In this document: positions 45,825 through 57,535 of the stretch, piece by piece
How positions within the stretch are numbered: the first letter of the stretch is position 1
Layout of the letters: each line of letters starts with the position of its first letter
From: Hordeum vulgare subsp. vulgare
Lineage: Eukaryota > Streptophyta > Magnoliopsida > Poales > Poaceae
Direction of reading: 5' to 3'
NCBI RefSeq assembly: GCF_904849725.1
Contig: NC_058523.1
Span: 343,955,948 to 344,019,947 of the forward strand
Length of the DNA: 64,000 nt
The notes under the pieces: generated by a model
Database searches by the model: none
Told to the model about the DNA's origin: nothing
Seen by the model: the letters and a program-made list of their open reading frames with translations, nothing else
Program-made: the position numbers and the translations under genes

Positions 45825-46730
45825 CAAATATTAAGGGTGAAATATATCAACAACAAAGTTTTCCCTCACTTAAGAACCAAGGTTTATTGAACGAGAAGGA
45901 GATTCTAAGCAAACAATAGCACCTGCGCACAAATAAGATAAAAACTTGCACCTAATGTGGCAGGAGGGTTGTCAAGCCCTTGTCTTGCTAGTTCAAGAGT
46001 AAAAGCAAATAGAGATAGATGGTAATGAGGAAATAGTAAGGCAATAAAAGAGCAAATTTTGTAGAAGAAAGAATTGATGGAGAATAGACTCCGGGGCAAT
46101 AGGTTCACTGGTGGCATCTCTCTCAAAAACATGTGAATGTCATGATAAACATATTATAGTTGGGCCACTAAAAAGATTGCAATATTTAGGACGATGACCA
46201 TTCATGGCGTAATCTCATATAGGCATTACATTTATGATAAGTAGACCGTTCATTCATCTGCATCTAGTACTAATACCCCATGCCAAAACTGTTATCTAGC
46301 CTGCATATTAAGCTATTAAGTTTGTAAGAAACATAATATCACGATAAGAAAGATGACATAGTGTATCCAGGAAGAAGTCAATCAATATGACCAAACTCCA
46401 ACGTTTATCCTTAGTGGCAACAATACGTGTCTTTGCCCTTTTGTCATTGGGTTAGAGCACCCAAGACTGAACTCACTATAAAGCACAACTCCCTCTGAAG
46501 AAAAACCCATCAAACTTGGCCAAAGGAAATAGATAGATCGGAGAGCTTACAAAGGTATTTAATTATGCAGCAACGAAACTCAAAAAGATTCAATTTATTT
46601 CGATGAATAATCTGATCAAGAAGCACCAATTCATCATGCCCTAACAAACACACCACCGACTACATCGAATTGATCTTGATCAAGAATGATAACATGGTAT
46701 TGAACATTAGAGAGAGGGAGGGAGAGATGG

Positions 46731-46761
<31 letters not shown>

Positions 46762-47244
46762 AGCCATCTAGCTACTACTATGGACCCGTAGGTCCAAGGG
46801 ATCTACTCACACATGGTCATGGAGGTAGAAAGGTTGATGAAGATGGCTCACGCAATGACTTCCTCCTCCGGCACGGCTCGAGATGAAATATCTTCGGAAG
46901 AGAGACTTGCGGCGGCGATAAAATATTTTAGAGACACAACCAATAGTTTCAGTAATTATAGGAAATTATGGCGGTGGAATCAGGTCAAGGTGGTAAGTAG
47001 GAGCCCCACACGGGCAAGGGGCGCTTCCACCCCATGGTCGTGTCACCTATCCGTGTGGGACCCTCGTGGCTTGTCTCAATCCTTCCCAAAGCTTCGGGTA
47101 ACCTCCATTCGATATTGATTACTTGCGAAACCAAAAACAAGTAGAAAACATGAAGTGACATTGGACACTAAATTAATAGGTTAGTCCATAAAAATAATAT
47201 AATAACATAAAATAAAAAAGTATGGATACGTTTGAGACATATCA
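45825..47244 (-). repeat. Degenerate gypsy LTR next to the expansin locus
   Basis: On the minus strand it starts TGATATGTCTCAAACGTATCC at 47244 and runs through landmarks of the TGATACGTCTCC-type LTRs (ATGACATAGTGTATCCAGG, GAACCAAGGTTTATT). The outer end merges with the 65-bp remnant at 40796-40860. It contains a GA microsatellite at about 46735-46762. A partial second copy lies at 48868-49829. Confidence 0.7.
46735..46762. repeat. GA dinucleotide microsatellite
   Basis: An uninterrupted AG/GA run of about 26 bases inside the LTR. The corresponding site in the duplicate LTR piece (about 49230) has only GAGAGAG. Confidence 0.8.
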
Positions 47245-48336
47245 TAGCCCTCAACTTACATACATGGTTGGAGCTATGGTTTTACAAAGAACACATATCT
47301 CATTTGGGCCGCCACCATGATGACTTCGGGCCAAGATGGTCCTCGAGGCGCCTACTCGTTTCTTGGGGTTACCTTCCGTCCTTGACTCCTTGGTGGGCCT
47401 CGTGGGTCGCTTGTCAAGCCTGCTGCCAGCCTCCCCCATCGGATGTCACCCCCGGTGTATAACATCGCCAGTTTGCTAAAAACATATTCAATTTTAAAGA
47501 TTTAAATATATAAAATTCATAAATTCTACAAAAAGCTCACATATTTGACTAATGGGCCAGCGACCATCGCTCGCTGACTTATTGACCATTGACTATTCGA
47601 AAAAGGGAAAATGTTTCTTCAAAAAAGTTCGAAAACAGATTTTGTACTATAAAGAATGGTAAAATGTTCGTGAATCTGAAAAAAGCTCAAGACTTGGAAA
47701 AGTTTGTCATTTAAAAGTTCACAAAAAAGTCAAATGAAGTAAAAAGATTAATAAAATCTGGGAAAAGTTTCACAAATTGAAGAAAGTTCATGGATTTGAA
47801 TAAAAACTTCATGAATTTATGAAAAGTTTATGAATTCGAGAAAAAAAGGAATAAATAAAAAAGGAGCTAAAAGAAAACCTGGCAAATCCTACGCTGGGGA
47901 AAACCAAAAGAAAAACCGCCTAAAAAAGCCAAAAGAACCTTCATGGGAAGGTTTCAAATCAAGTTGGGAAAAGGACCTACATAGACCAGGCCATTTTGAT
48001 ACATAGTGCTATGGAGGGATGTGTGACAAGTAACAAAAATGCTTACAATTGAAGCATAAGGCGCCAAATAGGATTTGACCGAAACAAGCACTCCGCGCAG
48101 CAATCATTCCTCAAAAAGATCTGACTGACCCAAATTTAATTTTGACACAACTTACATATAGCTAAAGTATATTTATTATATGAACGAGACATGTATATAT
48201 TACCATGAAAAACGTATGCATCACGAGAGAGAATACATAGCTAGCACACGAGCACGACACACAACGGACGTACACGCGACGTCTCAGCTAGGTTGGCACA
48301 ATTAACCCATGCATATTTAGTCGATGAAGAGATGGG
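47245..48336. repeat. Expansin 3' flank, duplicated copy 1
   Basis: It matches 49830-51024 in order and orientation (CCATGATGACTTGGGGCCAAGATGG, CCTTGACTCCTTGGTG, CATATAGC.AAAGTA, GACGTCTCAGCTAG). It includes degenerate short repeats like AAAAGTTCATGAATTTG (47640-47830). No gene is visible. Confidence 0.75.
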
Positions 48337-48867
48337 TCAATTGAACTGGACGAGGGAGTTGTACACCGTGTCGGGCTGCTAGTTGGCGGGGATGACTTGC
48401 TCGACGACGAGCGACTTGTCGGACTCGTTTGTGACTTGCAGCGAAAAGGGCCCCTGCAGTGGGCGATGCGTGTCGAGCCGCCAGATGGAGCCCCACGACT
48501 CCTTCATGGGCCTCCAGACCCCCGTCGGCTCACCATTCTCCGATCGCGACTCCATGAGGTCCACCTGAGCCACATCGCCGTCACCGTTCTCGTACTCCAC
48601 GAGGAACGCTAGGTAGTTCGGGTTCGACCCCTGCTCCACGTGGAACGTCACCAACAACCCCGGGTACTGGCACGACACCCTACAATGGATCACTGTCGGC
48701 GTCACAAAATTTACTATCTTGGCGATCGATCTCCTATGCTGCTACTTAGGTCACGAGCAACCAAAGACAACGAAAGGAGAGTACCAAAAAGTACGAGACC
48801 TCTTGAACTGCATGTCGATGATGCCGGCGTGGCGGAGCTCGTCATTTTGGCCGTCCTTGGCCATGGC
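48337..48867 (-). pseudogene. Beta-expansin 3' fragment (duplicate), premature stop
   Basis: This is a tandem copy of the last part of the expansin gene at 51025-52164. Exon 3 spans 48337-48679 with the same length (343 bases), a conserved AG acceptor and no indel. TGG has become TAG at 48379-48381, which removes the last 15 or so residues. Intron 2 and the last part of exon 2 follow, to GGCCATGGC at 48867, where the sequence switches to mid-LTR. The encoded part is only the C-terminal (pollen allergen/CBM63-like) domain. I count about 11 residue differences in 98 from the functional copy. With no promoter, signal peptide or catalytic-like domain it cannot make an expansin. Confidence 0.9.
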
Positions 48868-49829
48868 TTCATATGATATAATGTAGGTAGGAAGAAGTCA
48901 ATAAATATGAGCAAACCCCGTCATTTTATACTTTGACAACAATACAATACGTGCCTTGTTCCTTTTTGTCACTCGCTTAGAGCACTGCAAGATCGAACCT
49001 ACTACAAAGAACAATTTCCTATGAACAAAGCCTATCGAACTTGTCCAAAGAAGATAGATAGATCGGAGAGCATACAAAGCTATTTAATTATGACCCCCCC
49101 CCCAAAAGATTCAATTGATTTCAGTGAACAATCTGATCATAAATTAAAAATTCAGAATGTCCCAACAAACACACCATCGATTACATCAAATTAATCTCGA
49201 TCAAGAACGAGAACATGGTATTGAAGATCCAAAAAAGAGAGAGAACCATCTAACTACTATTACGAACACATAGGTCCAAAAGAAACTACTCACACATGGT
49301 CATGGAGGTAGCAAGGTTGATGAAGAGATGGCTTCGACATGGCTTCCTTCTCCGGCAGGGATCCAGAACATGGTTCCAAATGGGATCTTTTCATGATAGA
49401 GACTTGTGACGGTGATAAAAATCTTCTAGAGTCATGATGGATGGTTTTGGCATTTATAGAAAATTATGCCGGTGGGATCAGGTCAAGGCGATAAAGTAAG
49501 GGCCCCACACGGGCAAGGGACGCGAGAATCCCCCTAGTCATGCCACCTGTCCGTGTGGGACCCTTATGGCTCATCTCGATCTCTCCCAAAGCTTCCAGTG
49601 TTTCTTATTGCCCAACAAAATCATATTAAATCAATAACGTATTTGACCTCCGTAGATATTGATTTATTGTGAAACCAAAAACACGCAGAAAAGAGGAACC
49701 AATATTGGCACTAAACTAATAGGCCAGTCTACAAAAAACAGTATAAATTACTATAAACATATATAAACATGATACTATATTATCACAAAACAATCAAAAA
49801 TTAGAGATACGTTTGAGACATATCATGAC
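48868..49829 (-). repeat. Truncated second copy of the expansin-side LTR
   Basis: It matches about 46345-47244 and starts abruptly in mid-LTR right after the expansin fragment. It ends GAGACATATCA like the first copy. The junction marks the breakpoint of a tandem duplication. A run of 10 C lies at about 49094. Confidence 0.82.
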
Positions 49830-51024
49830 CCTTCATCATATATACATGATGGGAGCTAGGGTTTTTACAAGGAACAAATCACATCTCGCACACCGCCATG
49901 ATGACTTGGGGCCAAGATGGTCCTAGAGGCGCGTGCTGGTCGCTTTGGGTTTCCTTTCGTCCTTGACTCCTTGGTGAGTCTTGTGGGTCCATTGTCAAGT
50001 CAGCTGCGGGTCTCGCTTGTCGGAAGTGACCCCCGATGTATGACACCATCGGTTTGCTAAAAGAAAAAATGAATTTGTTTTTAAGATTTAAATGTTAAAA
50101 AAATCACAAATTCAACAAAACTATTCACGGATATGACCGGTGGCGTTCGTTGACCGCTGACCCATTGACCATTGATTTATCAAAAAAAGAAAAAAATTAT
50201 TTAATTTTCCCAAAAAAGTTCAATAAATATATTTTTAATAAAATTTTGTAAGAACTTCGTGAATTTAAAAATACACCAAGACTTGGAAAAGTTTGTATTT
50301 TAAAAAGTTTGCAAACATAAAAAAGAATGAATTAAAGAAAAAGATTCCAAGAATTTGGAAAAAAGGATTCACAAATTTAAGAAAAAATCCACAGATTTGA
50401 ATAAAAGGTTCATAAATTTGTGAAAATTCATGATTTTGATAAAAAGAAAAATGAAAAACGAAAATAAAAACAGAAAAAGAATAAAATAAATAGGAATGAA
50501 AAGAAAACCAGTCTAATCCTGTGCTAGGGAAAATCAAAAGAAAAAACCGCTGAAAAAAATCGACAAATTTTTCATGGAAGATTTCCAAAACATGGTGAAA
50601 AAACAGGCCTATATGGGCGACTATTTTGTTACACAATGCTATGGAGTGATTTGCGCCAAGTAACAAAAATGGCTACAACTGAAGCATAAGGCGCCAAATA
50701 GAATTTGACCCAAACACCCACGCAGCAAGGAAAGTAAAAAGCATGAATCTTGGAGCAGCAATCAACGGCCAAAACGACCGACTGGCCTAAATTTAGTTTT
50801 CACGCAACTTACATATAGCCAAAGTACCTTTATTATATTATATGAAGAAACATGTTATACTATATTACCATGAAAAGCGTATGCACTACGAGAGAGAATA
50901 CGTAACTAGTACACGAGGACGACACACACCGGACGTCACAAGCGACGTCTCAGCTAGCTTGGCACAAGCCGCACAATTAACCCATGCATGGATGTGCATG
51001 CCTTCCATGGATGGGTGGAAGAGA
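49830..51024. repeat. Expansin 3' flank, duplicated copy 2
   Basis: Downstream sequence of the intact expansin gene, homologous to 47245-48336. A/T-rich stretches with degenerate short repeats at 50190-50480. No gene is visible; polyadenylation signals cannot be assigned with certainty. Confidence 0.7.
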
Positions 51025-52164
51025 TCAATCGAATTGAACGAGGGAGCTGTACACCATGTCGGGCTGCCAGTCTGCGGGGATGACCTGCTCGGCGACGAGC
51101 GACCTGCCGGACTCGTTCGTGACTCGCAGCGAAAAGGGCCCCTGCAGCGGGCGGTGCGTGTCCAGCCGCCAGATGGAGCCCCACGACTCCCTCATCGGCC
51201 TCCAGACCCCCGTCGGCTCACCATTCTCCGGCCGCGACTCCATGAGGTCCACCTGCGCCACATCGCCGTCACCGTTCCCGTACTCCACCAGGATCGCCAG
51301 GTAGTTCGGGTTCGACCCCTGCTCCACGTGGAACGTCACCGACAACCCCGGGTACTGGCACGGCACCCTGCAATGGATGAGTGCCGGCGTCACAAAATAT
51401 ACAGTACTATCTTGGCGAATGGCGATCGATCTCCTATGCTGCTACGTATGTCTTGTCAGGAGCAAACAAAAATAACAAAAGCAGAGTGCCAAAAAGTAGG
51501 AGACCTCTTGAACTGCATGTCGATGATGCCGGCGTGGCGGAGCTCGTCGTTTTGGCCGTCCTTGGCCATGGCGCCGAAGGCGGTGCCGCTGAGGTCGAAG
51601 TGGTAGCGGGACACCGGGTAGTAGTTCATGTCGGTGATGATCACCGTCTCAGGGACGCCGGAGCAGGCTGCGTGAGCCACGCACCTTATCTGCACACAGC
51701 GCAACAATCCAAGATCCATCAGCTTGGAAAAACAAACGAAACGACAAGCACTCTACCGTCATTGTCAAGCGACTGCAATGTCGGCCACAGTGGCTGACCT
51801 GGTAGCACGAGCCGCATCCCTTGCCGTCCTTGAAGAGCGGCTCATTGCCGCACGACGTCATGGCGTTGAACGGCGGCAGGTTCACGTTCTTGAACCCGCA
51901 TGCGCCACCATTGTCGTCAGGCCCGGCGCCGCCGGGAGCGCCGTACCAGGTGGCCCTGGCGTCGAGCCAGCCGTCGCCGTCGACGTTTGTGCCGCTGCCC
52001 CCGGTGCTGGGGCTGGGGGTGGGGGTAGCGGGGGCAGGTGTAGGTGTGGGGGAGTGTCCAGGGCAGAATATGGCAGGCAGAAACCAAAAGCAGCCGCAGC
52101 AGCCATCGGCGGAGAGCAGGCAGAAGAGTGCGACCGTAACGGCGTAGGAGGATGCCGGTGCCAT
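51025..52164 (-). CDS. EXPB: Beta-expansin, three exons, 297 residues
   Basis: The exons are 52164-51799, 51689-51505 and 51367-51025, with GT/AG introns of 109 and 137 bases and a joined frame of 298 codons including the stop. The protein has a signal peptide (about residues 1-24), a Pro/Thr-rich stretch (39-53) and an expansin domain 1. That domain has ATWYGAPGG (71-79), NGGACGF (C89), C105, GCGSC (C117, C120), C125, C131 and the HFD motif at 152-154, followed by [13 protein letters not shown]-terminal allergen-like beta domain follows ([20 protein letters not shown] to the end). Beta-expansins are secreted wall proteins that loosen grass cell walls without hydrolysis. All usual motifs are intact, so it is likely functional. 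The TATA box is at 52248-52254. A truncated tandem copy lies downstream. Confidence 0.93.
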
Positions 52165-52246
52165 TGTTCGCTGGCTCGCTGATCTGGCCGGTTGCTGATG
52201 GCCGTACTCTGGTGGTTAATGACTTAATGCCGTTGGGGGGCGTGTG

Positions 52247-52254
52247 AATTTATA
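52247..52254 (-). promoter_or_regulatory. TATA box of the expansin gene
   Basis: The minus strand reads TATAAATT, about 85 bases upstream of the ATG. Distance and sequence fit a plant core promoter. Confidence 0.65.
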
Positions 52255-53138
52255 GGCCGGCAACCCACTTGCTAGCTTCTTCTTCGTCTACCAGATCAGA
52301 AGGAGGAATGGACGAAGGAATGAATGAACGGAGATGGCGGATGGAGAAAGGAGTAGCCGTGATGGCATGGCCGGTTCACATGTGGATGGCGGGACTCGCC
52401 CAACTGGTTGCTATACACCATTACCCGTGGTCACGGGATGCATTTGTCTCTGCTTTTAAAAATCAAATCATACATATATACTGCATTTACAGGTGCTTCC
52501 TCCATGTATTTATGCATGCAGCCAACGTAGCATCATGCAGATTGCAGATCATAGAGGCATCTGTTTCTTGGCGTTTTCTACGGTGCCGTATAATACACTG
52601 CCACATGATTCGTCTTGCAACCAAGCTTGTGTTTTTATGCACTGCCAAAATACCAAACTAGTGCTACGAAAATGCGTTAGCTTAACAGGTAAATATGAAT
52701 GCCTAGAATAGGTGATGTATTTTACATTACAAAGATAAGGTTGGAGTAAAATATAGATCTGCAAAAAATGCTTTTTTACATCACCGAAAACATCCAACTC
52801 TAATAACTGTTGTAAAATAGAGCAACCGCGCACGACAGCCGCTCCAACATATGATGTAAAAATAGATCAGCCGCACAACAACAACCAACAACAACATGTG
52901 TCAATGGAAATCATCCAAAATTTCATCACACACATTGCATATGAGTTTGACAAAAGTGCAAAATAGAATAAACTTTGCAAGATCGCCACACACATAATCA
53001 ACAATATGTCAAATTCATCATAAACATAGCAAAGTTCATACAGAAAGTTAAAACATAGTTCATACTAGAAACATAAAACACATATCATAGCGATACTATT
53101 TCATACTATTTCTACCTGATCATCATTAAACATAAAAA
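52255..53138. other. Upstream intergenic sequence, possible MITE debris
   Basis: No gene. 52685-52870 has TGATGTATTTTACAT, GTTGGAGTAAAATATAGATC and, inverted, GCTCCAACATATGATGTAAA. This suggests a degenerate inverted-repeat element. No clear TSD was found. Confidence 0.35.
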
Positions 53139-53222
53139 CTACTTGTCGGAAGCGGTCACGAATGCGCAAAACGTTTCGGAGTCGTGGAGCTCATCGTTCC
53201 CGTCCTACACCTCTAGTGCGGA
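53139..53222 (-). pseudogene. Possible 3' end of the AP2/ERF-like pseudogene
   Basis: The minus strand gives NDELHDSETFCAFVTASDK and a stop at 53139-53141, an acidic tail that could end a small transcription-factor-like protein. It lies on the far side of the LINE from the AP2-like block at 56434-56823, same strand. That the two were once joined is inference. Confidence 0.4.
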
Positions 53223-53634
53223 TTGAACATGGATCATCGTCTATGAATGGGCCTTGTCCTCCCGCTGCTCGGCCTCCGTGAGTTTCCTCTGATTGGTCGG
53301 AGATTCACGTGGAGTAATGAGCAATCTCCTCCAACGCTTGTTCACCTAGACTGCGCTTTCTACAATGTTGATTGGGAACTGCTATTCCCGGCGACCAAAC
53401 TGCTGCCGCAAGCCTCATCCGTGTTTGACCACTGCCCGCTTCTGTTAAGAAATGATGATATATTTGCAATCAATAAGAGATTCCAGTTCGAATCGTACTG
53501 GTTGCACGTCAGCAGTTTTAAGGAAGTTGTGGAGCAGTCGTGGAACTCTTCCATAGATCGTTGTCTCCCTATCACGCCTAGATTTCAAACTATGGCGGCT
53601 TAGCAAAGCACTTAGAGCTTAGAGCAAAAATTTC

Positions 53635-54995
53635 ATGGGTGATATTCAGAGGCAGCTTGCTATATGCACAGAGTTACGGCTGCAATTGGACACTGCCCAA
53701 GACCACATGTCACTGTCCTCGGCCGAGTGCGAATTGTGCTCAAATCTAGAATCGCGAGCATTAGGGCTTGCCATGCTTCTGAAAACAAAGCCGAGGGAGC
53801 GTAATCGTGTTACGTGGCTCAAAGCTGGTGATGCCAACACCAGGTTCTTCCAGAGGAAAGCCAACACCACGCATCGTAGAAACGCCATTCACGTGCTGCA
53901 GGGCACGAACGGTCCAATCACAAACAATGTCGCAATGGGAGAGCTTGCGCGAGAGCACTTCAGCAGGATTTTCGGTTTCGAGAAACGCGTCGCGTCTGTG
54001 ATGAACTCGGACCATCTTGATCTTGATCAGGCGGATCTAGCGGATATAGAGGGGTTTTTCTCTATTGAGGAAATCAAACAAGCCATCGACGACCTTCGGT
54101 TCGACAAAGCGCCTGGGCCAGATGGCTACTCATGCGCCTTTTACAAAAACTGTTGGGATACCATCAAGGGCGATGTGCATGAGGCGATCCATCAGCTCTA
54201 CCAGCTAGTCTCGTCAGGGCTGGCTCACATAAGCAAGGCTCTAATTGTACTCACCCCAAAACTGCATGGAGCCTCCTCCCTGAAGGATTTCAGACCAATC
54301 TCCCTCGTCCATAGCATTATCAAGATTTTCACTAAGCTGCTTGCCAGCCGCCTTGCATCAAACTTGTCTGCTTTGGTTGACCGATGCCAGAGCGCCTTCA
54401 TTAAAAAACGAAGCATTCAAGAGAATTTCTGTATGTGCAAAACACGGTCAGATATTTGCATAAACATAAGAAGCCGACAATCATGCTGAAACTTGATATT
54501 GCTAAGGCCTTCGAGTCAGTTCCCTGGACCTACATTTTGGACATGCTGGAAGCGAGGGGATTTGGGCCTAGATGATGGGAGTGGATCGCCATGATTCTGC
54601 GCACATCCTCGTCGCGCATACAGATCAATGGCCTTTTATCTGATGGTGTGCAACACCGCCAAGGATTCAGGCAAGGGGACCCTGTCTCCCCTTTCCCTTT
54701 CATCCTTGCCATGGATCCTTTACAACAAATGTTCCGCCTGGCTACGGATGAGGGGCTGCTATCTAAGCTGCCCGAGCGAAGGAAATGGATGCGATGCTCC
54801 TTCTACGCGGATGATGTCGCGCTGTTCATGAATTCCAATGTTAGAGACGCCCAAATGATCAAGCTAATTATAAACTGCTTTGGGGAAATTTCAGGGTTGC
54901 GCATGAATATCTCCAAGAGCTTCGCATTACCAATCAGATGCGATTCCTTGGATCTGTCGACCATCCTGGCGCCCCTTGGCATTGCCACGACGTAA
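53635..54995 (+). pseudogene. LINE reverse transcriptase, broken
   Basis: Non-LTR RT motifs are KAGDANTRFFQRKAN, DDLRFDKAPGPDGYSCAFYK, KDFRPISLVHSIIKIFTKLL, SAFIKKRSIQENF, KLDIAKAFESVPW, RQGDPVSPFPFILAMDPL and the catalytic SFYADDVALF (YADD at 54804-54815), then GLRMNISKS. A frameshift near 54440-54480 separates the first part from the second. A TGA near 54572 and a TAA at 54993-54995 break the rest. It once primed reverse transcription at the target site; this copy is inactive. Confidence 0.87.
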
Positions 54996-55001
54996 TTCCT
55001 T

Positions 55002-56072
55002 GTGACTTATCTGGGGATGCCACTATCACTTCGACATCTCACAAAGGTGGACCTTGACCCCTTGGTTTTCAAATTTGGTGACAAACTATCGTTCTTGAAA
55101 GGTAGATTGATGGCGAAGAGTGGTCGTTTGATACTCCTGAAGTCAAACCTCATCCCTCTGGCAATTTACATGATGACGGTGCACCGACTTCCACACTGGG
55201 TTCTCAAGCGTTTGGTGCAACTATGCCGGGCATTTCTATGGAGTGGAGAAAGCACATGTAATGGAGGAAATTGTCGGGTGGCATGGAGCCTAGTCTACCG
55301 GCCAAAGCACGTGGGAGGGTTGGGGGTCATGGATTTATCAAAGTTTGGTACGATATTGCGGCTGAGATGGATATGGATGGCTTGGAGAGAGCCAGGTCGA
55401 CCTTGGGCGCCAGGTCTGCTGTCGTGCAATTAAAGCGACCGCATGCTATTCTCCATGGCTACAGAGATCTTAGTTGGCGATGGCGCAACAATGAGTTTTT
55501 GGAAGGATAGATGGCTACATGGATATTGACCGAAAGTGGTCGCACCGTCCCTCTTCAAAATTTCATGTCGAAAAAATCGAACTGTATGTGAGGCGCTTGA
55601 AAGCGACACCTATATAGCTAACCTCGCACGAGGTCTCTCTGAGGATATGATCCCGGAGCTTACTGTGCTGGCCGACCTTCTGGACAAGGGAGAACTGAGA
55701 CCGTGCCAATCAGATTCTATCCGCTGGCGCCTATCCTCGGACGGTTAATACTTGGCGCGTTCAGCCTACCGACTCCAATTTGCAGGGTTGATACCGCTAG
55801 ATAGACATAGGATCATATGGGCATCTTGGGCTCCTATGAAATGCAGGTTTTTTGTTTGGACGGCGGTGCTGAAAAAAATCCTTACCGTTGATGCACTGAT
55901 GAGAAGGGGTTGGGAGAACAACTACTTCTGTCTGCTCTGCGTCCGTAGCCTCGAGACGCGAGCGCACCTTCTGATAATCGAACAACCCATGGACGAGGGG
56001 TATATGGGATGCCATTGCGTCCCTAGCAAATTTGAACGCGCTACAAACGTCCAGCTGGTGCACGAACGGTGA
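55002..56072 (+). pseudogene. LINE post-RT and zf-RVT region, broken
   Basis: TYLGMPLSLRHLTKVDLDPL, KGRLMAKSGRLILLKSNL, AIYMMTVHRLPHWVLKRL and CRAFLWSG are typical of the region after RT in plant L1 elements. Frames change near 55400 and 55510. WASWAPMKCRFFVW and RRGWENNYFCLLC form the zf-RVT block. Confidence 0.8.
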
Positions 56073-56433
56073 CCTGATGGAATGGATGAATAGATGTTAC
56101 TCGGCGGCTTCGAAGGACAAGAAGAAAGGCACCATGTCGCTCTTACACCTGGTGTCTTGGGAAGTTTGGCGTCAAAGGAACATGAGGATTTTTCAGCACG
56201 ACAAACTCTCTAGGTCGGACCTTCTCGTCAGAATCAGAGAATAAATCAGGCTATGGAACATGGCGGGAGGAGGGATTCCTTTCGAACCAGGCTGAGCTGG
56301 TTTTCCTCCATTTCTTCTTCTTGTTTTTTAGCGTCACTTTCTACATCTTTTGCTCGTGTTTTCCCTCTTGTCTTTTGTTACCTTGTAATGGTTCACCCTT
56401 CTGATAATTAAATTTGGCAATCCATTGCCAACA

Positions 56434-56823
56434 TTAAATAAAATAGTACTCCAACTCATTCTGGACATACTCCGGATTTTCCCACGCGAACCTCTCCATC
56501 GCCACTTCATCACTCTCGTCGGGAGCAATGTGAATTCGCGACATCTTCTTCTTCACTTCAATCGGCCATATGGTAAGATTCTTCGGGCCGATGAACTCCA
56601 CTTGCTCCCGGGTTTCGATCTTTGGAAAATTCAGCTTGTGGCTCATTTGGTCGACGCGCCGCATGGCGATGTCATGCGCATGCGCCGCCTCGTCGATGGA
56701 CTCAAAGGTGCCGAGCTAGTAGTGACGGCCATCACATTGGAACTCCACACCAAAGTTGTCGGAGAGGCGCATCCGCACACCCGCGAAGCTGAACTTGCTC
56801 TTCGACGGCTTGTTCGACTGCAT
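56434..56823 (-). pseudogene. AP2/ERF-like protein, pseudogene with in-frame TAG
   Basis: The frame from ATG 56823 reads MQSNKPSKSKFSFAGVRMRL, FQCDGRHY, stop (TAG, 56716-56718), then LGTFESIDEAAHAHDIAMRR, NFPKIETREQVEFIGP and AMERFAWENPEYVQNELEYY. GVRMR, LGTF, EAA.A.D.A and LNFP are AP2/ERF domain landmarks. The stop sits where a Trp (FWLGTF) is usual, consistent with TGG to TAG. A LINE 3' end abuts at about 56445, so the C-terminus is displaced. AP2/ERF proteins bind DNA; the family match is clear in order but not checked by alignment. Confidence 0.62.
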
Positions 56824-57530
56824 GACGATGGTGCATGTGTGGGTTCGATGCAGGCGACAGTGGCAATTGGAGACGACGTGCCAAACTGTGGCAGGGTGTC
56901 AGGGAGTGATGGTGTCCTGGATTATGGGTTGCACACCACCACGGCTCGTCATATATCTGCCAGACCGGGGACCCATCGATAACTAAAGAATGGGCCCCGC
57001 ATGCCCTGGCCCTCGGCGTGATCAAGATGGAGTTGTGGGATGACATGGCATACACTTCAAGTCATATTTGAATGATCGGCATGTTTATCCCGAGATTGTA
57101 ATCGACCATGTGTAAACCCTGTATAACCCTGTGCTTATATAAGTCGTGGGGTTTAGTCTGTAGTGGTAGGGATGTCGTGATTGTAACCGACCATGTGTAT
57201 GCCCTCGATACCCTTCGATCGACATGGATGTCATGATGAAGGACGTCCCTTCTGCCCGAGTACCCACGGTCTCCCCGGTCAAGGCTCTCACCGAGACTGG
57301 TGGTGAGAGTGCTACTCCTAGGGTTGGAGCCGCACTCGGGGCCGCCACACGTGCTTCCTCACTGGTCCCAGTTGTGGCCAACCTCTTCGCGCTGCTCCAC
57401 ATCCTTGAGGACCAGGTGGGCGCGGGACAAGCATGCCATGATTCAAGTGGAGTTGATAAACAACCGACTAAAGGAACCATATGATGCCAACGAGGCCTTG
57501 AAGAGAAACGTTCGAGTAAGTACCATCATA
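56824..57530. other. Intergenic sequence, nothing assigned
   Basis: No domain is recognised. A short direct repeat, GATTGTAA(T/C)CGACCATGTGTA, occurs at about 57096 and 57179. TTATATAAG near 57137 could be a TATA box of an old LTR. AGTAC at 57531-57535 is the TSD of the next LTR. Confidence 0.4.
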
Positions 57531-57535
57531 AGTAC

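Larger units (their letters stand above)
53230..56445 (+). mobile_element. L1-type LINE, 5'-truncated, degenerate
   Basis: The order is endonuclease C-terminus (GRRFTWSNEQ..PTLVHLD, DHCPLLL; 53277-53603), reverse transcriptase (53635-54995), post-RT region (55002-55433) and a zinc-binding zf-RVT-like block (MKCRFFVWTAVLKKI, 55752-56072). A non-coding 3' end with TTGTTACCTTGTAATGG and AATTAAATTTGGCAATCC follows. It has several frameshifts and stops. The end near 56445 lacks a clear poly(A) tail. Confidence 0.85.

Noticed and set aside
50842..51606. 254-codon plus-strand frame over the expansin gene
   Set aside because: Antisense shadow of expansin exons 2 and 3; no motif, and it crosses introns.
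51724..52182. 152-codon plus-strand Ala/Gly/Val-rich frame
   Set aside because: Antisense of the GC-rich expansin exon 1.
57224..57484. 86-codon plus-strand frame as a gene
   Set aside because: No recognised motif, overlaps open frames on the other strand, and lies in repeat-derived sequence.
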